A stretch of DNA of 64,000 bases, taken from positions 1 through 64,000 of the forward strand of contig JASBUF010000030.1 in NCBI GenBank assembly GCA_030148085.1. The letters are read 5' to 3'. The DNA comes from Methylophaga sp. (GTDB lineage Bacteria; Pseudomonadota; Gammaproteobacteria; Nitrosococcales; Methylophagaceae). The notes under the pieces are model-generated. The model was not told where the DNA came from. It did no database searches and saw only the letters and a program-made list of their open reading frames with translations. Numbering within the stretch: position 1 is the stretch's first letter; each line of letters begins with the position of its first letter. Below are positions 53,604-63,704 of this stretch, one piece after another. The translations under genes were made by a program, and so were the position numbers.

Positions 53604-55394
53604 ATGAATATGACCGAAGCAAAAAAACCATTAGGCATTACCGACGTCGTCCTGCGTGATGCCCACCAATCCCTGTTTGCCACCCGGCTACGTCTTGATG
53701 ACATGCTGCCTATCGCTGATAAACTCGACCAGGTTGGTTTCTGGTCTGTTGAAAGCTGGGGTGGCGCGACGTTTGATGCCTGTATCCGCTATCTGGGCGA
53801 AGATCCCTGGCACCGTATCCGTAGCCTGAAAGCAGCGATGCCAAACACCCGTCAGCAAATGCTGCTACGTGGGCAGAACCTGCTCGGCTACCGCCACTAC
53901 GCCGACGACGTAGTAAAGAAATTTGTCGAACGTGCTGCAGTTAACGGCGTTGACGTCTTCCGTGTCTTCGACGCGATGAATGACCCACGTAACCTGGAAA
54001 CCGCGATCAAAGCCGTTCTGGAAAATGACCGCCACGCACAAGGCACCATTGCCTATACCCAAAGCCCCGTTCACAATCTTGAACTGTGGGTTGATATGGC
54101 GAAACGTATCGAAGATATGGGTGCACATTCCCTTGCCATTAAGGATATGGCTGGTTTACTTAAGCCTTACGCAGCCTACGAGTTGGTTAAAAGTCTTAAG
54201 CAAGCTATTGATATCCCGATTCAAATTCATTCTCACGCTACAACCGGTCTGTCTACCGCCACCATCATGAAATGTGTTGAAGCTGGCGTTGATAATGTCG
54301 ATACCGCCATTTCATCTATGGCGATGACCTATGGACACTCAGCGACAGAATCCGTCGTGTCAATTTTTGAAGGCACGGATCGTGACACAGGTCTGAATAT
54401 GGCCTTGCTGGAAGAAGTCGCTGCCTACTTCCGTGAAGTGCGCAAAAAATACGTTAAGTTCGAAGGTATGCTGCGCGGTGTTGATTCACGCATTCTGGTA
54501 GCGCAAGTGCCAGGCGGCATGCTGACCAATATGGAAAGCCAGCTGCGTGAACAAAATGCGTTGGAGCGTATGGACGAGGTGCTGCATGAAATTCCTCGTG
54601 TCCGTGAAGATCTGGGTTTCATTCCACTGGTCACGCCAACCTCGCAAATCGTCGGCACCCAAGCGGTTATCAATGTGCTGACCGGCGAGCGCTACAAAAG
54701 CATTACGGCTGAAACCGCTGGCGTCCTCAAAGGTGAATATGGTTCAGCCCCTGCACCTTACAACAAAGAACTGCAGGATCGTGTACTTGACGGCGCTGAA
54801 GCCATTACTTGTCGTCCAGCGGATCTGCTGGAACCTGAAATGGACAAGCTGACCACCGAACTGCTGGAAAAAGCAGATGCCGACAGCATCAAACTGGCTG
54901 AAGGCGATCATCAGGTTGATGACGTGTTGACCTATGCGCTGTTCCCACAAGTGGGTCTGAAATTTCTGCAGAACCGTGATAATCCTGATGCCTTTGAACC
55001 GGTACCTACCGGTGCGTCTGCGACAGCTTCTGCCCCGGCCGCTAGTGGTGATCAGGAAACCTATACCATTAAAGTCAATGGTCAGGCCTATGTGGTACAG
55101 ATCAACGAAGGCGGCGATATTAGCCAGATCAGCAATGCCGACCCTGCACCTGCCGCACCTGCAGCCGCACCAGTCGGTGCCGGTGACCCGGTCAAAGCCC
55201 CCCTGTCCGGAACTATCTGGAAAATTCTTGTGAACGCTGGCCAGCAAGTCAACGAGGGTGATGTGCTGTTGATTCTGGAAGCCATGAAGATGGAAACCCA
55301 AATCGTGGCCTCCAAAGCTGGTACCGTGGCATCCATTTCTGTGAAACAGGGTGATGCTGTCAAAGTCGGTGATCAACTCGTCAGCATCGCTTAA
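53604..55394 (+). CDS. oadA: Oxaloacetate decarboxylase alpha subunit (biotin-containing)
   Basis: The 596-residue protein has the carboxyltransferase domain (about 5-470) with [30 protein letters not shown] and HSHATTGL. A Pro/Ala-rich linker near 475-525 leads to the biotinyl domain with EAMKMET, where the Lys is biotinylated. It transfers CO2 from oxaloacetate to biotin in the cytosol, and OadB then releases it while pumping Na+. Confidence 0.97.
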   Translation: MNMTEAKKPLGITDVVLRDAHQSLFATRLRLDDMLPIADKLDQVGFWSVESWGGATFDACIRYLGEDPWHRIRSLKAAMPNTRQQMLLRGQNLLGYRHYADDVVKKFVERAAVNGVDVFRVFDAMNDPRNLETAIKAVLENDRHAQGTIAYTQSPVHNLELWVDMAKRIEDMGAHSLAIKDMAGLLKPYAAYELVKSLKQAIDIPIQIHSHATTGLSTATIMKCVEAGVDNVDTAISSMAMTYGHSATESVVSIFEGTDRDTGLNMALLEEVAAYFREVRKKYVKFEGMLRGVDSRILVAQVPGGMLTNMESQLREQNALERMDEVLHEIPRVREDLGFIPLVTPTSQIVGTQAVINVLTGERYKSITAETAGVLKGEYGSAPAPYNKELQDRVLDGAEAITCRPADLLEPEMDKLTTELLEKADADSIKLAEGDHQVDDVLTYALFPQVGLKFLQNRDNPDAFEPVPTGASATASAPAASGDQETYTIKVNGQAYVVQINEGGDISQISNADPAPAAPAAAPVGAGDPVKAPLSGTIWKILVNAGQQVNEGDVLLILEAMKMETQIVASKAGTVASISVKQGDAVKVGDQLVSIA

Positions 55395-55409
55395 GCTAAG
55401 GATTTATTC

Positions 55410-56543
55410 ATGGATAAACTGTTACACCTCTGGGAAGTGACCGGCATTAATCAGATGACGCCCGGTCAAGGCGTGATGATCTTGATTGGCATGCTGCTGC
55501 TCTATCTCGCCATTAAGAAAAACTTTGAACCGTTGCTGCTGGTACCGATTGGTTTCGGTGGTGTATTGGCTAATATTCCGGGTGCGGGCCTTGCTGAAGC
55601 AGGCGGCATTCTGCATATTTTCTACACCGTGGGTATCGAAAGTGGTGCTTTCCCGCTGATCATCTTTATGGGTGTCGGCGCGATGACTGACTTCGGCCCC
55701 CTGCTTGCGAATCCGAAAACCCTGTTCCTCGGTGCTGCTGCCCAGTTTGGTATTTTCGCCACCCTGATGGGTGCGGTGGTGCTATCTCACTTCGGTATCT
55801 TTGATTTCAGCCTGGCTGATGCTGCTGCCATCGGTATTATCGGCGGTGCTGACGGCCCGACCTCAATCTATGTCGCCAGTAAACTGGCACCGGATCTGCT
55901 CGGTGCGATTGCGGTAGCGTCATACTCATACATGGCATTGGTACCATTGATCCAGCCGCCCATCATGCGCATGTTCACCACCGAAGCTGAACGTAAAATC
56001 AAAATGGTGCAGCAACGTCATGTTTCTCAGCGTGAGAAAATTGTCTTCCCGCTGCTGCTGTTAATCCTGGTTGCGTTCCTGCTGCCCGATGCCGCACCAC
56101 TGCTGGGTATGTTCTGTTTCGGTAACCTGATGAAAGAATGTGCCGTGGTTGATCGTCTGAGCAACACCACTCAAAACTCGCTGATCAATACTGTCACGAT
56201 CTTCCTCGGTCTGGCTGTCGGTTCTAAGCTGAGTGCTGACAAGTTCCTCGACTTCACCACGCTGGGTATTCTGGTTCTGGGTATGGTGGCGTTTGCTATC
56301 GGTACTGCATCAGGCGTGATTATGGCCAAAGTGCTGAACAAGCTGATCAAAGAACCGATTAATCCACTGATCGGTTCTGCCGGTGTATCGGCTGTGCCAA
56401 TGGCCGCCAGGGTATCGAATAAGCTGGGTCTGGAATCTGACCCGCATAACTTCCTGCTGATGCATGCGATGGGGCCGAATGTGGCTGGGGTTATCGGCTC
56501 GGCTGTCGCCGCCGGTATCCTGATTAATTATATCGGCGCATAA
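55410..56543 (+). CDS. oadB: Oxaloacetate decarboxylase beta subunit, sodium pump
   Basis: The 377-residue membrane protein has about nine or more helices and the OadB motifs [31 protein letters not shown] (with the functional Asp) and [14 protein letters not shown]. It couples carboxybiotin decarboxylation to Na+ export, fitting a saline habitat. AAGGA precedes the ATG, 15 bases after oadA. The length is shorter than the Klebsiella protein (433), mainly at the N terminus. Confidence 0.96.
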   Translation: MDKLLHLWEVTGINQMTPGQGVMILIGMLLLYLAIKKNFEPLLLVPIGFGGVLANIPGAGLAEAGGILHIFYTVGIESGAFPLIIFMGVGAMTDFGPLLANPKTLFLGAAAQFGIFATLMGAVVLSHFGIFDFSLADAAAIGIIGGADGPTSIYVASKLAPDLLGAIAVASYSYMALVPLIQPPIMRMFTTEAERKIKMVQQRHVSQREKIVFPLLLLILVAFLLPDAAPLLGMFCFGNLMKECAVVDRLSNTTQNSLINTVTIFLGLAVGSKLSADKFLDFTTLGILVLGMVAFAIGTASGVIMAKVLNKLIKEPINPLIGSAGVSAVPMAARVSNKLGLESDPHNFLLMHAMGPNVAGVIGSAVAAGILINYIGA

Positions 56544-56560
56544 CGCAAACCTTGAGTAAT

Positions 56561-56587
56561 AAAAAACCCGCCAAAGGCGGGTTTTTT
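56561..56587 (+). terminator. Terminator of oadGAB
   Basis: A6, stem CCCGCC / GGCGGG with loop AAA, and T6 form a strong bidirectional terminator between the convergent oadB and the small membrane-protein gene. Confidence 0.92.
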
Positions 56588-56589
56588 AT

Positions 56590-56898
56590 TTATTCTTCGT
56601 CAACAATATGGGCGCTGGCGACCCGGTCTACCGCACCGATAATCACACAGGCATAACGATCAATAGAGGCTTTTGACTCCACAGAGGTCATCCACTGCGC
56701 ACTACTATCAGTACGACCTTGAGGCGAATTCAAACTGATATGATTTTCATCAGCCAGCGCATTAAGCTCTGTCAGCGTCATTCCCGGCTTGATATTTTCA
56801 CAGAAGGTTTCGATACGCCCGGTGTCCCAAACGTAATAGACCGGATAGAGTATCGCTGCCACGATGGCCAGTTGTATCAGGGTAACCAATGGTTTCAT
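56590..56898 (-). CDS. Small single-pass membrane or exported protein, unknown
   Basis: From the ATG at 56898 (GGAAG upstream) the 102-residue product has an N-terminal helix (LVTLIQLAIVAAILYPVYYV), then a soluble domain with two cysteines and GMTLTELNALADENHI, a motif reminiscent of small SmpA/OmlA-like (BAM-type) folds. That likeness is weak. No family was recognised with confidence. Confidence 0.6.
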   Translation of the reverse strand: MKPLVTLIQLAIVAAILYPVYYVWDTGRIETFCENIKPGMTLTELNALADENHISLNSPQGRTDSSAQWMTSVESKASIDRYACVIIGAVDRVASAHIVDEE

Positions 56899-57064
56899 GC
56901 ACAGATCTTCCGTATCTGAGGTAAAATCGCGACTATACACCCGTCCCCATGACAATGTCGCGACGCAAGTCTCAAGCTCAGCTGTTAAGACTATTATTTT
57001 GGAGGGCGGTGCTCTGCGTCAATAAGCCACTTATTCAATAAACACATTAACGATTATCGCTACT

Positions 57065-57283
57065 ATGACTCAAACCACCACCGTTGTCTTAAGCAAAAGC
57101 CCTGTCGAGCTGTTTAAAATCTTGAAATTTGAAGGCATTGCCGCCAGTGGTGCTGAAGCCAAGCATATTATCGAGCAGGGGCTGGTCTCCGTGAACGGTG
57201 AAACTGAAACGCGTAAGCGCCGTAAAATCGTAGGCGGCGATATCATTCAGCTAGACGATATTATCCTTACTATCACTGAATAG
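57065..57283 (+). CDS. S4-domain RNA-binding protein (YbcJ-like)
   Basis: The 72-residue protein is a single S4 fold: LFKILKFEGIAASGAEAKHIIEQGLVSVNGETETRKRRKIVGGDII. It matches the YbcJ family of small RNA-binding proteins. The RNA target is unknown. Its last 11 bases overlap the convergent TetR gene. Confidence 0.88.
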   Translation: MTQTTTVVLSKSPVELFKILKFEGIAASGAEAKHIIEQGLVSVNGETETRKRRKIVGGDIIQLDDIILTITE

Positions 57284-57845
57284 TGGCCGAGCTTAACAGC
57301 TGTTCAGCCAGTCGCTTTGCCTTTTTTGCCGCCAGTTTATCGCCCTGAACCTGTGCGGTCACAATTGCCCCTTCTTTGAGCATTGTCAGCATATCTGCCA
57401 GATAATCAGTTTCCGCAACAGCCATTGTCTTCAATTCTTGTTTGACCAATTCATGAATACGCCGTTTATGTGCTCTACAGAGTTGATGTGGCGTTGATGA
57501 CGGATCGCCGTATTCAGAGCAAGTGTTGATAAATAGACAGCCATGAAACGCCGCCAGGTTTTCAACACGATCATTAAACCAATCATCCAGCGCATCAAAC
57601 AGGGCCAGAATCGCTGCTTTCCCAGCGTGTTCTTGTTGCATCCGTTGTGATGCCCATTCAACAAAGCGCGCATCTCGGTATTCCAACACTGCTTCGAGCA
57701 ATTTTTCTTTACTCTCAAAGTGCGAATACAACGTCTTTTTAGCGATCTTGGCTTCTTCCAGGATCTGGTTTACCCCCACCGCATGAATGCCGTGCTGATA
57801 AAACAGTCTGAATGCAGTTTCGATTAGCTTTTGTCGTTTGTCCAT
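57273..57845 (-). CDS. TetR-family transcriptional repressor
   Basis: The 190-residue protein begins MDKRQKLIETAFRLFYQHGIHAVGVNQILEEAKIAKKTLYSHFESKEKLLEAVLEYRD, a standard TetR helix-turn-helix. The ligand domain has one clear CLFINTCSEYGD segment with two cysteines. It diverges from the DUF1348 gene, and two operator-like repeats lie between them. Inducer is unknown. Confidence 0.92.
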   Translation of the reverse strand: MDKRQKLIETAFRLFYQHGIHAVGVNQILEEAKIAKKTLYSHFESKEKLLEAVLEYRDARFVEWASQRMQQEHAGKAAILALFDALDDWFNDRVENLAAFHGCLFINTCSEYGDPSSTPHQLCRAHKRRIHELVKQELKTMAVAETDYLADMLTMLKEGAIVTAQVQGDKLAAKKAKRLAEQLLSSATIQ

Positions 57846-57882
57846 CGTTGGATACTCGTTGATATTTATTCAGTTTGACATA

Positions 57883-57926
57883 GGTAGACCACTCTGTCTA
57901 CCATAAAGTAGACAAATCGTTCTACC
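57883..57926. promoter_or_regulatory. Two tandem operator repeats between tetR and DUF1348 gene
   Basis: GGTAGAC (57883-57889) with GTCTACC (57896-57902) is a perfect 7-6-7 repeat. A second, looser one pairs GTAGA (57908-57912) with TCTAC (57921-57925). Both share GTAGAC-type half-sites and lie in the 94-base divergent gap, as expected for TetR autoregulation. Confidence 0.7.
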
Positions 57927-57939
57927 AACGGAGACTAGC

Positions 57940-58413
57940 ATGACAATCGAACAGAAACCGCCCTTTCCCCCTTTTGACGAAGACAGCGCTAAACAAAATG
58001 TCCGCATGGCCGAGAATGCCTGTAACGGAAGAGATCCTGAAAAAGTCGCCCTGGCCTATACCGTCGATAGCCAATGGCGTAACCGAGCTGAATTCCCTCA
58101 AGGTCGTGAGCAGATCAAAGCCTTTTTACAGCGCAAATGGAGCCGTGAACTTGACTACCGCCTTATCAAAGAACTCTGGGCCTATGACAACAACCGTATT
58201 GCGGTTCGCTTTGCCTATGAGTGGCACGACGATGCCGTGAACTGGTTTCGCTCCTATGGCAATGAAAACTGGGAGTTTGATGAGAATGGTCTGATGAAAA
58301 CCCGTCATGCCAGCATCAACGACATGCCTATCAAGGAGTCAGAGCGGAAGATGCGCTGGCCGAAAGGCCCTCGACCAGAAGCTTATCCTTCGCTAACAGA
58401 GTTAGGACTCTGA
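57940..58413 (+). CDS. DUF1348 (NTF2-like fold) protein
   Basis: The 157-residue protein has the DUF1348 pattern: [54 protein letters not shown] and [28 protein letters not shown]. Members are often cytosolic proteins controlled by TetR regulators, with unknown activity. GGAG precedes the ATG; the two operators lie just upstream. Confidence 0.88.
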   Translation: MTIEQKPPFPPFDEDSAKQNVRMAENACNGRDPEKVALAYTVDSQWRNRAEFPQGREQIKAFLQRKWSRELDYRLIKELWAYDNNRIAVRFAYEWHDDAVNWFRSYGNENWEFDENGLMKTRHASINDMPIKESERKMRWPKGPRPEAYPSLTELGL

Positions 58414-58473
58414 ATAGTCGCAAACACCGTTACTCAGGTAGCATAAAGTTGTTTCTATTAAACTGAGAACAGC

Positions 58474-59115
58474 ATGGAACACGTTGTGTTACTTCACGGC
58501 CTGGCCCGAACACCACGCTGCATGCGCAGGCTTGCAGCACGGCTGAGCACTGCCGGCTACACAGTTCACAATATTGGCTATCGCTCTACCCGACTGACGA
58601 TTGAGCAGGCTGCTGAGCAATACTTAAGTAAAACGCTCAGCTCTATCAGTGAAACAGATACGATCAATGTCGTGACTCATTCTCTGGGTGGAATAATACT
58701 GCGGCTTTATCTGAGCCAAAATACGATGAGTAACCTCGGGCGCGTGGTAATGCTGGCACCACCGAACCAAGGTAGCGAAGTCGTCGATAAGCTACGTCAC
58801 TGGTGGCTATTTCGCTGGTTTAATGGCCCAGCAGGCCTGCAGCTGGGAACTGATCCGCTAAGCATGCCCAGACAACTTCCTGCAGCCGACTTTGACCTCG
58901 GTGTTATCGCGGGGAATAAAACCCTTAATTTGTGGCTATCGACCCTGTTACCGACACCTAATGATGGCAAAGTCAGCGTCAAATCAACCCAAGTTGAAGG
59001 CATGAGCGAGCATATCACCCTGCCGGTCACTCACCCCTTTATCATGCAAAACAAGCAGGTGATTACGCATACACTGCACTTTTTACAACACGGAACCTTC
59101 GACTTGAACCATTAG
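58474..59115 (+). CDS. Alpha/beta-hydrolase, lipase- or esterase-like
   Basis: The 213-residue protein starts EHVVLLHGLARTPRCMRRLAARL, has the nucleophile elbow VVTHSLGGIILRLYL and a late His in MSEHITLPVTHPFIM. These give the Ser-His parts of the triad; the acid is less clear. No signal peptide is seen. It resembles PGAP1-like or YheT-like small esterases; substrate is unknown. Confidence 0.88.
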   Translation: MEHVVLLHGLARTPRCMRRLAARLSTAGYTVHNIGYRSTRLTIEQAAEQYLSKTLSSISETDTINVVTHSLGGIILRLYLSQNTMSNLGRVVMLAPPNQGSEVVDKLRHWWLFRWFNGPAGLQLGTDPLSMPRQLPAADFDLGVIAGNKTLNLWLSTLLPTPNDGKVSVKSTQVEGMSEHITLPVTHPFIMQNKQVITHTLHFLQHGTFDLNH

Positions 59116-59130
59116 CCCTGAGTCGACTGG

Positions 59131-59139
59131 TGCTATAAT
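59131..59139 (+). promoter_or_regulatory. Extended -10 promoter of the parvulin gene
   Basis: TGCTATAAT is a consensus -10 with TGn extension, 33 bases before the parvulin start. No clear -35. Confidence 0.5.
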
Positions 59140-59171
59140 TGCCACCTTTTTACACGAACGAGGGTCATAAC

Positions 59172-59453
59172 ATGGCAAAAGCAACCGCGAGACATATTCT
59201 GGTAGACAGTGAAGAAATCTGTCTGGAACTGAAAAAAGAAATCGAGCAAGGTGCTGATTTCGGCGATATCGCGAAGGAATACTCTTCTTGCCCATCAGGC
59301 AGCCAGGGCGGTGATCTGGGTGAATTTGGCCCAGGCATGATGGTACCGGAATTCGACAAAGTGGTTTTCTCAGCACCAGTGAACACTGTTCAGGGTCCGG
59401 TGAAAACCCAGTTCGGTTATCACCTGCTGGAAGTCACCAGCCGCACTGAATAA
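59172..59453 (+). CDS. ppiC: Parvulin-type peptidyl-prolyl isomerase
   Basis: From the ATG at 59172 the 93-residue protein is a single rotamase domain: [63 protein letters not shown] and [13 protein letters not shown]. No signal peptide, so it is a cytosolic PpiC like E. coli's 93-residue protein. Confidence 0.94.
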   Translation: MAKATARHILVDSEEICLELKKEIEQGADFGDIAKEYSSCPSGSQGGDLGEFGPGMMVPEFDKVVFSAPVNTVQGPVKTQFGYHLLEVTSRTE

Positions 59454-59471
59454 GTTCTGCCTAGTCAGCAT

Positions 59472-59500
59472 AAAAAACCCGGCCTAAGCCGGGTTTTTTA
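59472..59500 (+). terminator. Terminator of the parvulin gene
   Basis: A6, stem CCCGGC / GCCGGG with loop CTAA, and T6 form a strong terminator ending 20 bases before the convergent gene's stop. Confidence 0.92.
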
Positions 59501-59519
59501 TTGGGTTTAAATCACGCTC

Positions 59520-59807
59520 TCAAGACTTTTTCGCCTGCGTCTGCACGTAGGCATCACTGATAGGATTAAACTGTTGAGGTCGTAGTAACTCAGTTTGGCT
59601 ATCCAGTTGTGCTTTAAAGGTCGGTTGCGTTTTTTTCATTGCTTCCAGTTGCAGATAACGATCCGAGAAGAAATTAAACGCCTGTGGGCGCAATTGTGTT
59701 TTTTGTGCCTGCATCTGTTCTGTCATCGCCTGCTCTGGCGTTAAGGCAAAAGCTGGGGCAGTCATTAATCCGGTAGTAACAATCAGTGCGCTAAATACGG
59801 TTTTCAT
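59520..59807 (-). CDS. Small exported protein, unknown
   Basis: The 95-residue product has a signal peptide (MKTVFSALIVTTGLMTAPAFA). The mature part holds two related segments: QKTQLRPQAFNFFSDRYLQ and QTELLRPQQFNPISDAYVQ, an internal duplication of about 40 residues with consensus LRPQxFNxxSDxYxQ. No family was recognised. Confidence 0.7.
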   Translation of the reverse strand: MKTVFSALIVTTGLMTAPAFALTPEQAMTEQMQAQKTQLRPQAFNFFSDRYLQLEAMKKTQPTFKAQLDSQTELLRPQQFNPISDAYVQTQAKKS

Positions 59808-59961
59808 CTCAGTCTTCTCCTAGTCTGACTACGAATGAATAGAACGGTCTTACACAGTTGAGTCCATCTTAGTCAGCGTTTAGGAGTTTGAACCGAGCAG
59901 AGTCTCTCAAACATCAGGGAAAAGCTTCCTGAACCCGTCTTGCGGTGTGAAATAGCACACA

Positions 59962-62043
59962 CTATTTCTCTACTAAACGGTAATCCGGTAGATGCTCGAG
60001 TAATTGTCTGCCATACGCTTTGGTGAGCAGACGCCGATCCAAGATCGTAATACGGCCTTTATCGGTTTCCTTGCGCAATAAACGACCACAAGCCTGAATC
60101 AACTTCACGCTGACTGCAGGCAGCGACAAGGCTGTGAACGGCTGCCCCCCCTTCTGGATAATCCACTCCTGCTTGGCCTGCTCGATAGGACGGGTAAATA
60201 CCGGAAACGGTAATTTGGTAATGATCACGTGGGTACAGAGGTTACCGGGGAGATCCACCCCTTCGGCAAAGCAATCCATACCGAAAATAATACTGCCATG
60301 CCCGGCCTCTATCTGGCGGATATGGCGCAGCACCATATTCTTCGGTGACAAAGTGTCGCCCTGAATTAGCACCAGTCGGCTGATTTGTGCCGGAAGTTGT
60401 CGGTACACCTCTTCCATCACTTCCCGCGATGTAAACAAAACCAGTGTGGCTTCTTTGGTATCAATAAGCTCTGATAGCTTCTCCACGACCTCACGCCGCC
60501 ACTGCTGCTGGTTCTCATTCGGTATGGAACGCATGGCCGGCAGGCTTAAAGTTGCCTGGTCGCTGTAGTTAAACGGTGATGGTACAGCGAGGAAATGCTG
60601 TTCATTAAAACGATACAGACCTGCATCCATACGAAAACGATGGAATAAGCCCATACCCCGTAAGGTGGCTGAGGTTAACACCACACCAAAGGCGCGTGAC
60701 CACAGACTGCGGTCAAGAAAATACGCAGCGGTCATCGGTCCAGCATGCACCACCAATGTTTCCTGCTTACCTACCTTTTCGACCGAAAGCCAGCGTACAT
60801 TGGGCGGACGATCTTCCTGATCCGGCTCCAAAAACAGCGCCATAAAATCGATCAGATAGCCGAAGATATTCTGTACGGTGCCCACCTGAGGCAACAGTGC
60901 TTCACCAACTTTATTGGATAGCTGTGTTTTTTCCAGCCCTTCTTTGATCCACTTAGCCAACAAGGAATAATGCTTGTAGATATTGTTCGCCCGCTGTAGC
61001 AGGTTCTGGCACGGGATAATCATCGCGTTGACTAAGGGACTGTTCCAGAAAATACGGGGTTCACTGATACGCTTTTCGACTAAGTCCTGTACCAGGCCAT
61101 CACTGTGCAACAGGGTTTCCAATTGCTGCAGCTGACTCATTACCGCTGGCAGGTCTTTGCGCAGCTCCGCCAGCATATAACCGAAATCATGCTGACGAAA
61201 TGCCAAAGCCGAGGGAATCTTTTTCAACACACTGTCAGCCGTTTCGGTAGTTTGGTAGAGCTGGATAAAGTTGAGTGCTTTGGCCGCATGATCGAGCGCC
61301 TTACGAGGCAGGTTGTGCGCCTCATCAAAGACAAACAGCACTTCTTCCGGGTTTGGTAATACCAAGCCGCCACCCAAATCGGCATCACTCAATATTAAAT
61401 CATGGTTAGCCACGACCACTTGAGCAGCGGCCATTTCACGGCGCAGTTTGTAATACGGACAGCGCAAATAGAAGGTACAACTCTTCGCAGCACAACCTTC
61501 TGAATCCGTCGATATCTGATGCCATAAATCAGGATGAACCTTGTCACGCCGACTGTCACGGTCACCGTCCCAACGTTCCTGGTCCCATTCACTCAGCATT
61601 TGCTTGGCTGCCGCCAAATGTAGCGCCTGCTGGTATTTTTCATCAACACCGATGTCCAGCGTCTGCTGCTCAGGCTGGGTTGCGAGCTGCGTCAGTTTGC
61701 TGGGACACAGGTAACGACGCCGTCCTTTCACCTGAACAAAACGGATGGGCTCTTCCAATGCTGCTGAAAACTGTGGCAAGTCCTTTTGAATCAACTGCTG
61801 CTGCAGGTTGACTGTCGCCGTACTGATAACCAGCGTCTTTTTATTCGTCAGTGCAGCCTCAATCGTTCCGCTCAAATAAGCCAACGTTTTACCTACGCCG
61901 GTTGGTGCCTCTACCACGGCCACGCGTTGCTGAGGCGGCCTCTGCATTGTCTTAGCGATAAACTCGCTCATCTGTTGTTGCTGTGGACGTGGCTTGAAGT
62001 CGCCGATGCTCTCCTGCAAACGCTTGAATATCGTGTCAGTCAA
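59962..62043 (-). CDS. dinG: DinG-type ATP-dependent DNA helicase
   Basis: The 693-residue XPD-like helicase has Walker A in VVEAPTGVGKTLAYL and the Walker B DEAH box in LFVFDEAHNLPRKAL. The Fe-S cysteines lie in RRYLCPSK and EGCAAKSCTFYLRCPYY. Late motifs include FGMDCFAEGVDLPG and QACGRLLRKETDKG. It unwinds 5' to 3' and resolves R-loops and replication-transcription conflicts. The start appears to be TTG at 62043; the first ATG in frame is at residue 25, after conserved sequence. Confidence 0.95.
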   Translation of the reverse strand: MTDTIFKRLQESIGDFKPRPQQQQMSEFIAKTMQRPPQQRVAVVEAPTGVGKTLAYLSGTIEAALTNKKTLVISTATVNLQQQLIQKDLPQFSAALEEPIRFVQVKGRRRYLCPSKLTQLATQPEQQTLDIGVDEKYQQALHLAAAKQMLSEWDQERWDGDRDSRRDKVHPDLWHQISTDSEGCAAKSCTFYLRCPYYKLRREMAAAQVVVANHDLILSDADLGGGLVLPNPEEVLFVFDEAHNLPRKALDHAAKALNFIQLYQTTETADSVLKKIPSALAFRQHDFGYMLAELRKDLPAVMSQLQQLETLLHSDGLVQDLVEKRISEPRIFWNSPLVNAMIIPCQNLLQRANNIYKHYSLLAKWIKEGLEKTQLSNKVGEALLPQVGTVQNIFGYLIDFMALFLEPDQEDRPPNVRWLSVEKVGKQETLVVHAGPMTAAYFLDRSLWSRAFGVVLTSATLRGMGLFHRFRMDAGLYRFNEQHFLAVPSPFNYSDQATLSLPAMRSIPNENQQQWRREVVEKLSELIDTKEATLVLFTSREVMEEVYRQLPAQISRLVLIQGDTLSPKNMVLRHIRQIEAGHGSIIFGMDCFAEGVDLPGNLCTHVIITKLPFPVFTRPIEQAKQEWIIQKGGQPFTALSLPAVSVKLIQACGRLLRKETDKGRITILDRRLLTKAYGRQLLEHLPDYRLVEK

Positions 62044-62242
62044 CGATTGCTGTCCGTAATAAAGACATAAAACACCATTACACAGAGGTGATATGCTGAA
62101 AATTGCACAATAGAGACAAGCCGATTAGCGATTAGAGAATTTGCTATTGTCCTAATCTGAGCCATGCAATTCAATCATTAAGCTGTTCAAAACCCGATTA
62201 AATTTTTTACACTGGGAGTAAATAAGAAGGGAGCACAGTACT

Positions 62243-63196
62243 ATGACTGAACATATGCCCCGCCCCATCTGCACACTCTGCCTGAATCCGGCACTGGATG
62301 TGACCTATCACGTTGCCAAATTAATTCCCGATGAAAAATCGCGCTCAGCCAGCGCCCGCCACGATCCTGGCGGCAATGGCATCAATATCGGTCGCGCATT
62401 GAAACGGATGAATATTTCATCCCATACGATTTGTGTCATTGCAGGCAGCGTTGGTCAAATCTTTAAAACCCTGCTAAAAGACCAGCTCGATCATGTCGTA
62501 TATGAGGAAATTGAAGGAGAAACCCGCATCAATACGACGATTATCGAGACAGATACCCATACGCAATACCAGGTTACCGGCAGTGGCACTGACATTCCCC
62601 CAGCCGAAATTGTCCGTATCGCCAATGACTTTATTGAGGTAACGTCTAACGGCTACGGCATTATCACCGGCTCTTGTCAGCCCAATATTCACGTTACGCT
62701 CTATGCCGATCTGGTTCAGCGACTGAATGAGCAAGGTGCGCGTGCAGTTGTCGATGCGCATGGCGAAATGCTCAAACTGGCGATCGCGGAGAAGCCTTTT
62801 TTAATCAAACCCAATAAACATGAACTCGAACAAATGCTCAATAAGCCGCTGCAATCGGTGGAAGCGGTAGCTGAATGTGCCCGCGGCATACAACGCAGTG
62901 GTGTGGATTTCGTCTGTGTTTCACTCAGTCACGAAGGCGCACTCTTAGTCAGCCCTGACAACAGCTATTACGCACCAACATTAGATGTGCCCGTTAATAC
63001 CACCGTCGGCGCAGGTGACTCCATGGTCGCCGGGATGGTTGCTTCGTTCAATATGTATGAGAACGCTGAGCTCGCACTGAGATGGGGTATTGCCTGTGGC
63101 GCCGGTACAGTCATGCATCCCGGCACAGAACTCTTCAATTCCGAAGAAATTTCTGAATTGCAGAGCAAAGTGCTAGTTAAACAGTTGGATATTTGA
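62243..63196 (+). CDS. PfkB-family hexose-phosphate kinase (1-phosphofructokinase-like)
   Basis: The 317-residue sugar kinase starts PICTLCLNPALDVTYHV and has the PfkB motifs DPGGNGINIGRALKRM and NTTVGAGDSMVAGMVASF, where the Asp is the catalytic base. It resembles 6-phosphofructokinase II, FruK and LacC; which sugar phosphate it uses is not clear. No PTS genes are near. An ATG 12 bases on is an alternative start. Confidence 0.88.
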   Translation: MTEHMPRPICTLCLNPALDVTYHVAKLIPDEKSRSASARHDPGGNGINIGRALKRMNISSHTICVIAGSVGQIFKTLLKDQLDHVVYEEIEGETRINTTIIETDTHTQYQVTGSGTDIPPAEIVRIANDFIEVTSNGYGIITGSCQPNIHVTLYADLVQRLNEQGARAVVDAHGEMLKLAIAEKPFLIKPNKHELEQMLNKPLQSVEAVAECARGIQRSGVDFVCVSLSHEGALLVSPDNSYYAPTLDVPVNTTVGAGDSMVAGMVASFNMYENAELALRWGIACGAGTVMHPGTELFNSEEISELQSKVLVKQLDI

Positions 63197-63256
63197 TTAA
63201 AAACGCAACTCTTAATCAAGTTGGCTGACACCATGATTTTCCGCTGGCTTTACCTT

Positions 63257-63601
63257 TCAAACGAATGCCATGGAAATAATGAAACCAATTCCCATACCGC
63301 CAGTAAAAGTAATTGCGGCATCCGCATAGTAAAGCAGCGGATGTTTAAACTCGGGCTTTGCACGAAAAGCCCTGTATGGGTTATCACGATATTCGTCTTT
63401 TATAGAAAAGGTATTGAATAACTTAGAGAACAACACATATGCCAGTGCGTTCATCAACACGTCACTATGGGATAGATCTGATACATTCAGATCCATGTTC
63501 AGCACCAGAACTATACCTACGATAAGAGATAACCAAGCAAGGTAGAAATGATGAAATTGGATATCCCCAACATCATGATGATCGTATTTGTGTTTATCCA
63601 T
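63257..63601 (-). CDS. Small multi-pass membrane protein, unknown
   Basis: The 114-residue product has about three hydrophobic segments (residues 19-36, 46-62 and 92-112), a His/Asp-rich N terminus (MDKHKYDHHDVGDIQFHHF) and a polar loop with KDEYRDNPYRAFRAKPEFKHP. No family was recognised. It lies in convergence with the PfkB gene. Confidence 0.65.
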   Translation of the reverse strand: MDKHKYDHHDVGDIQFHHFYLAWLSLIVGIVLVLNMDLNVSDLSHSDVLMNALAYVLFSKLFNTFSIKDEYRDNPYRAFRAKPEFKHPLLYYADAAITFTGGMGIGFIISMAFV

Positions 63602-63704
63602 AACCTTTATTAAATCCGTTTATTCAGTCAGTTATTAAATCTCGATAAAACCGTTAGCTCAGCCAACATGAGTTACTGCATGTATTTGTATACCAACTGC
63701 TGAG

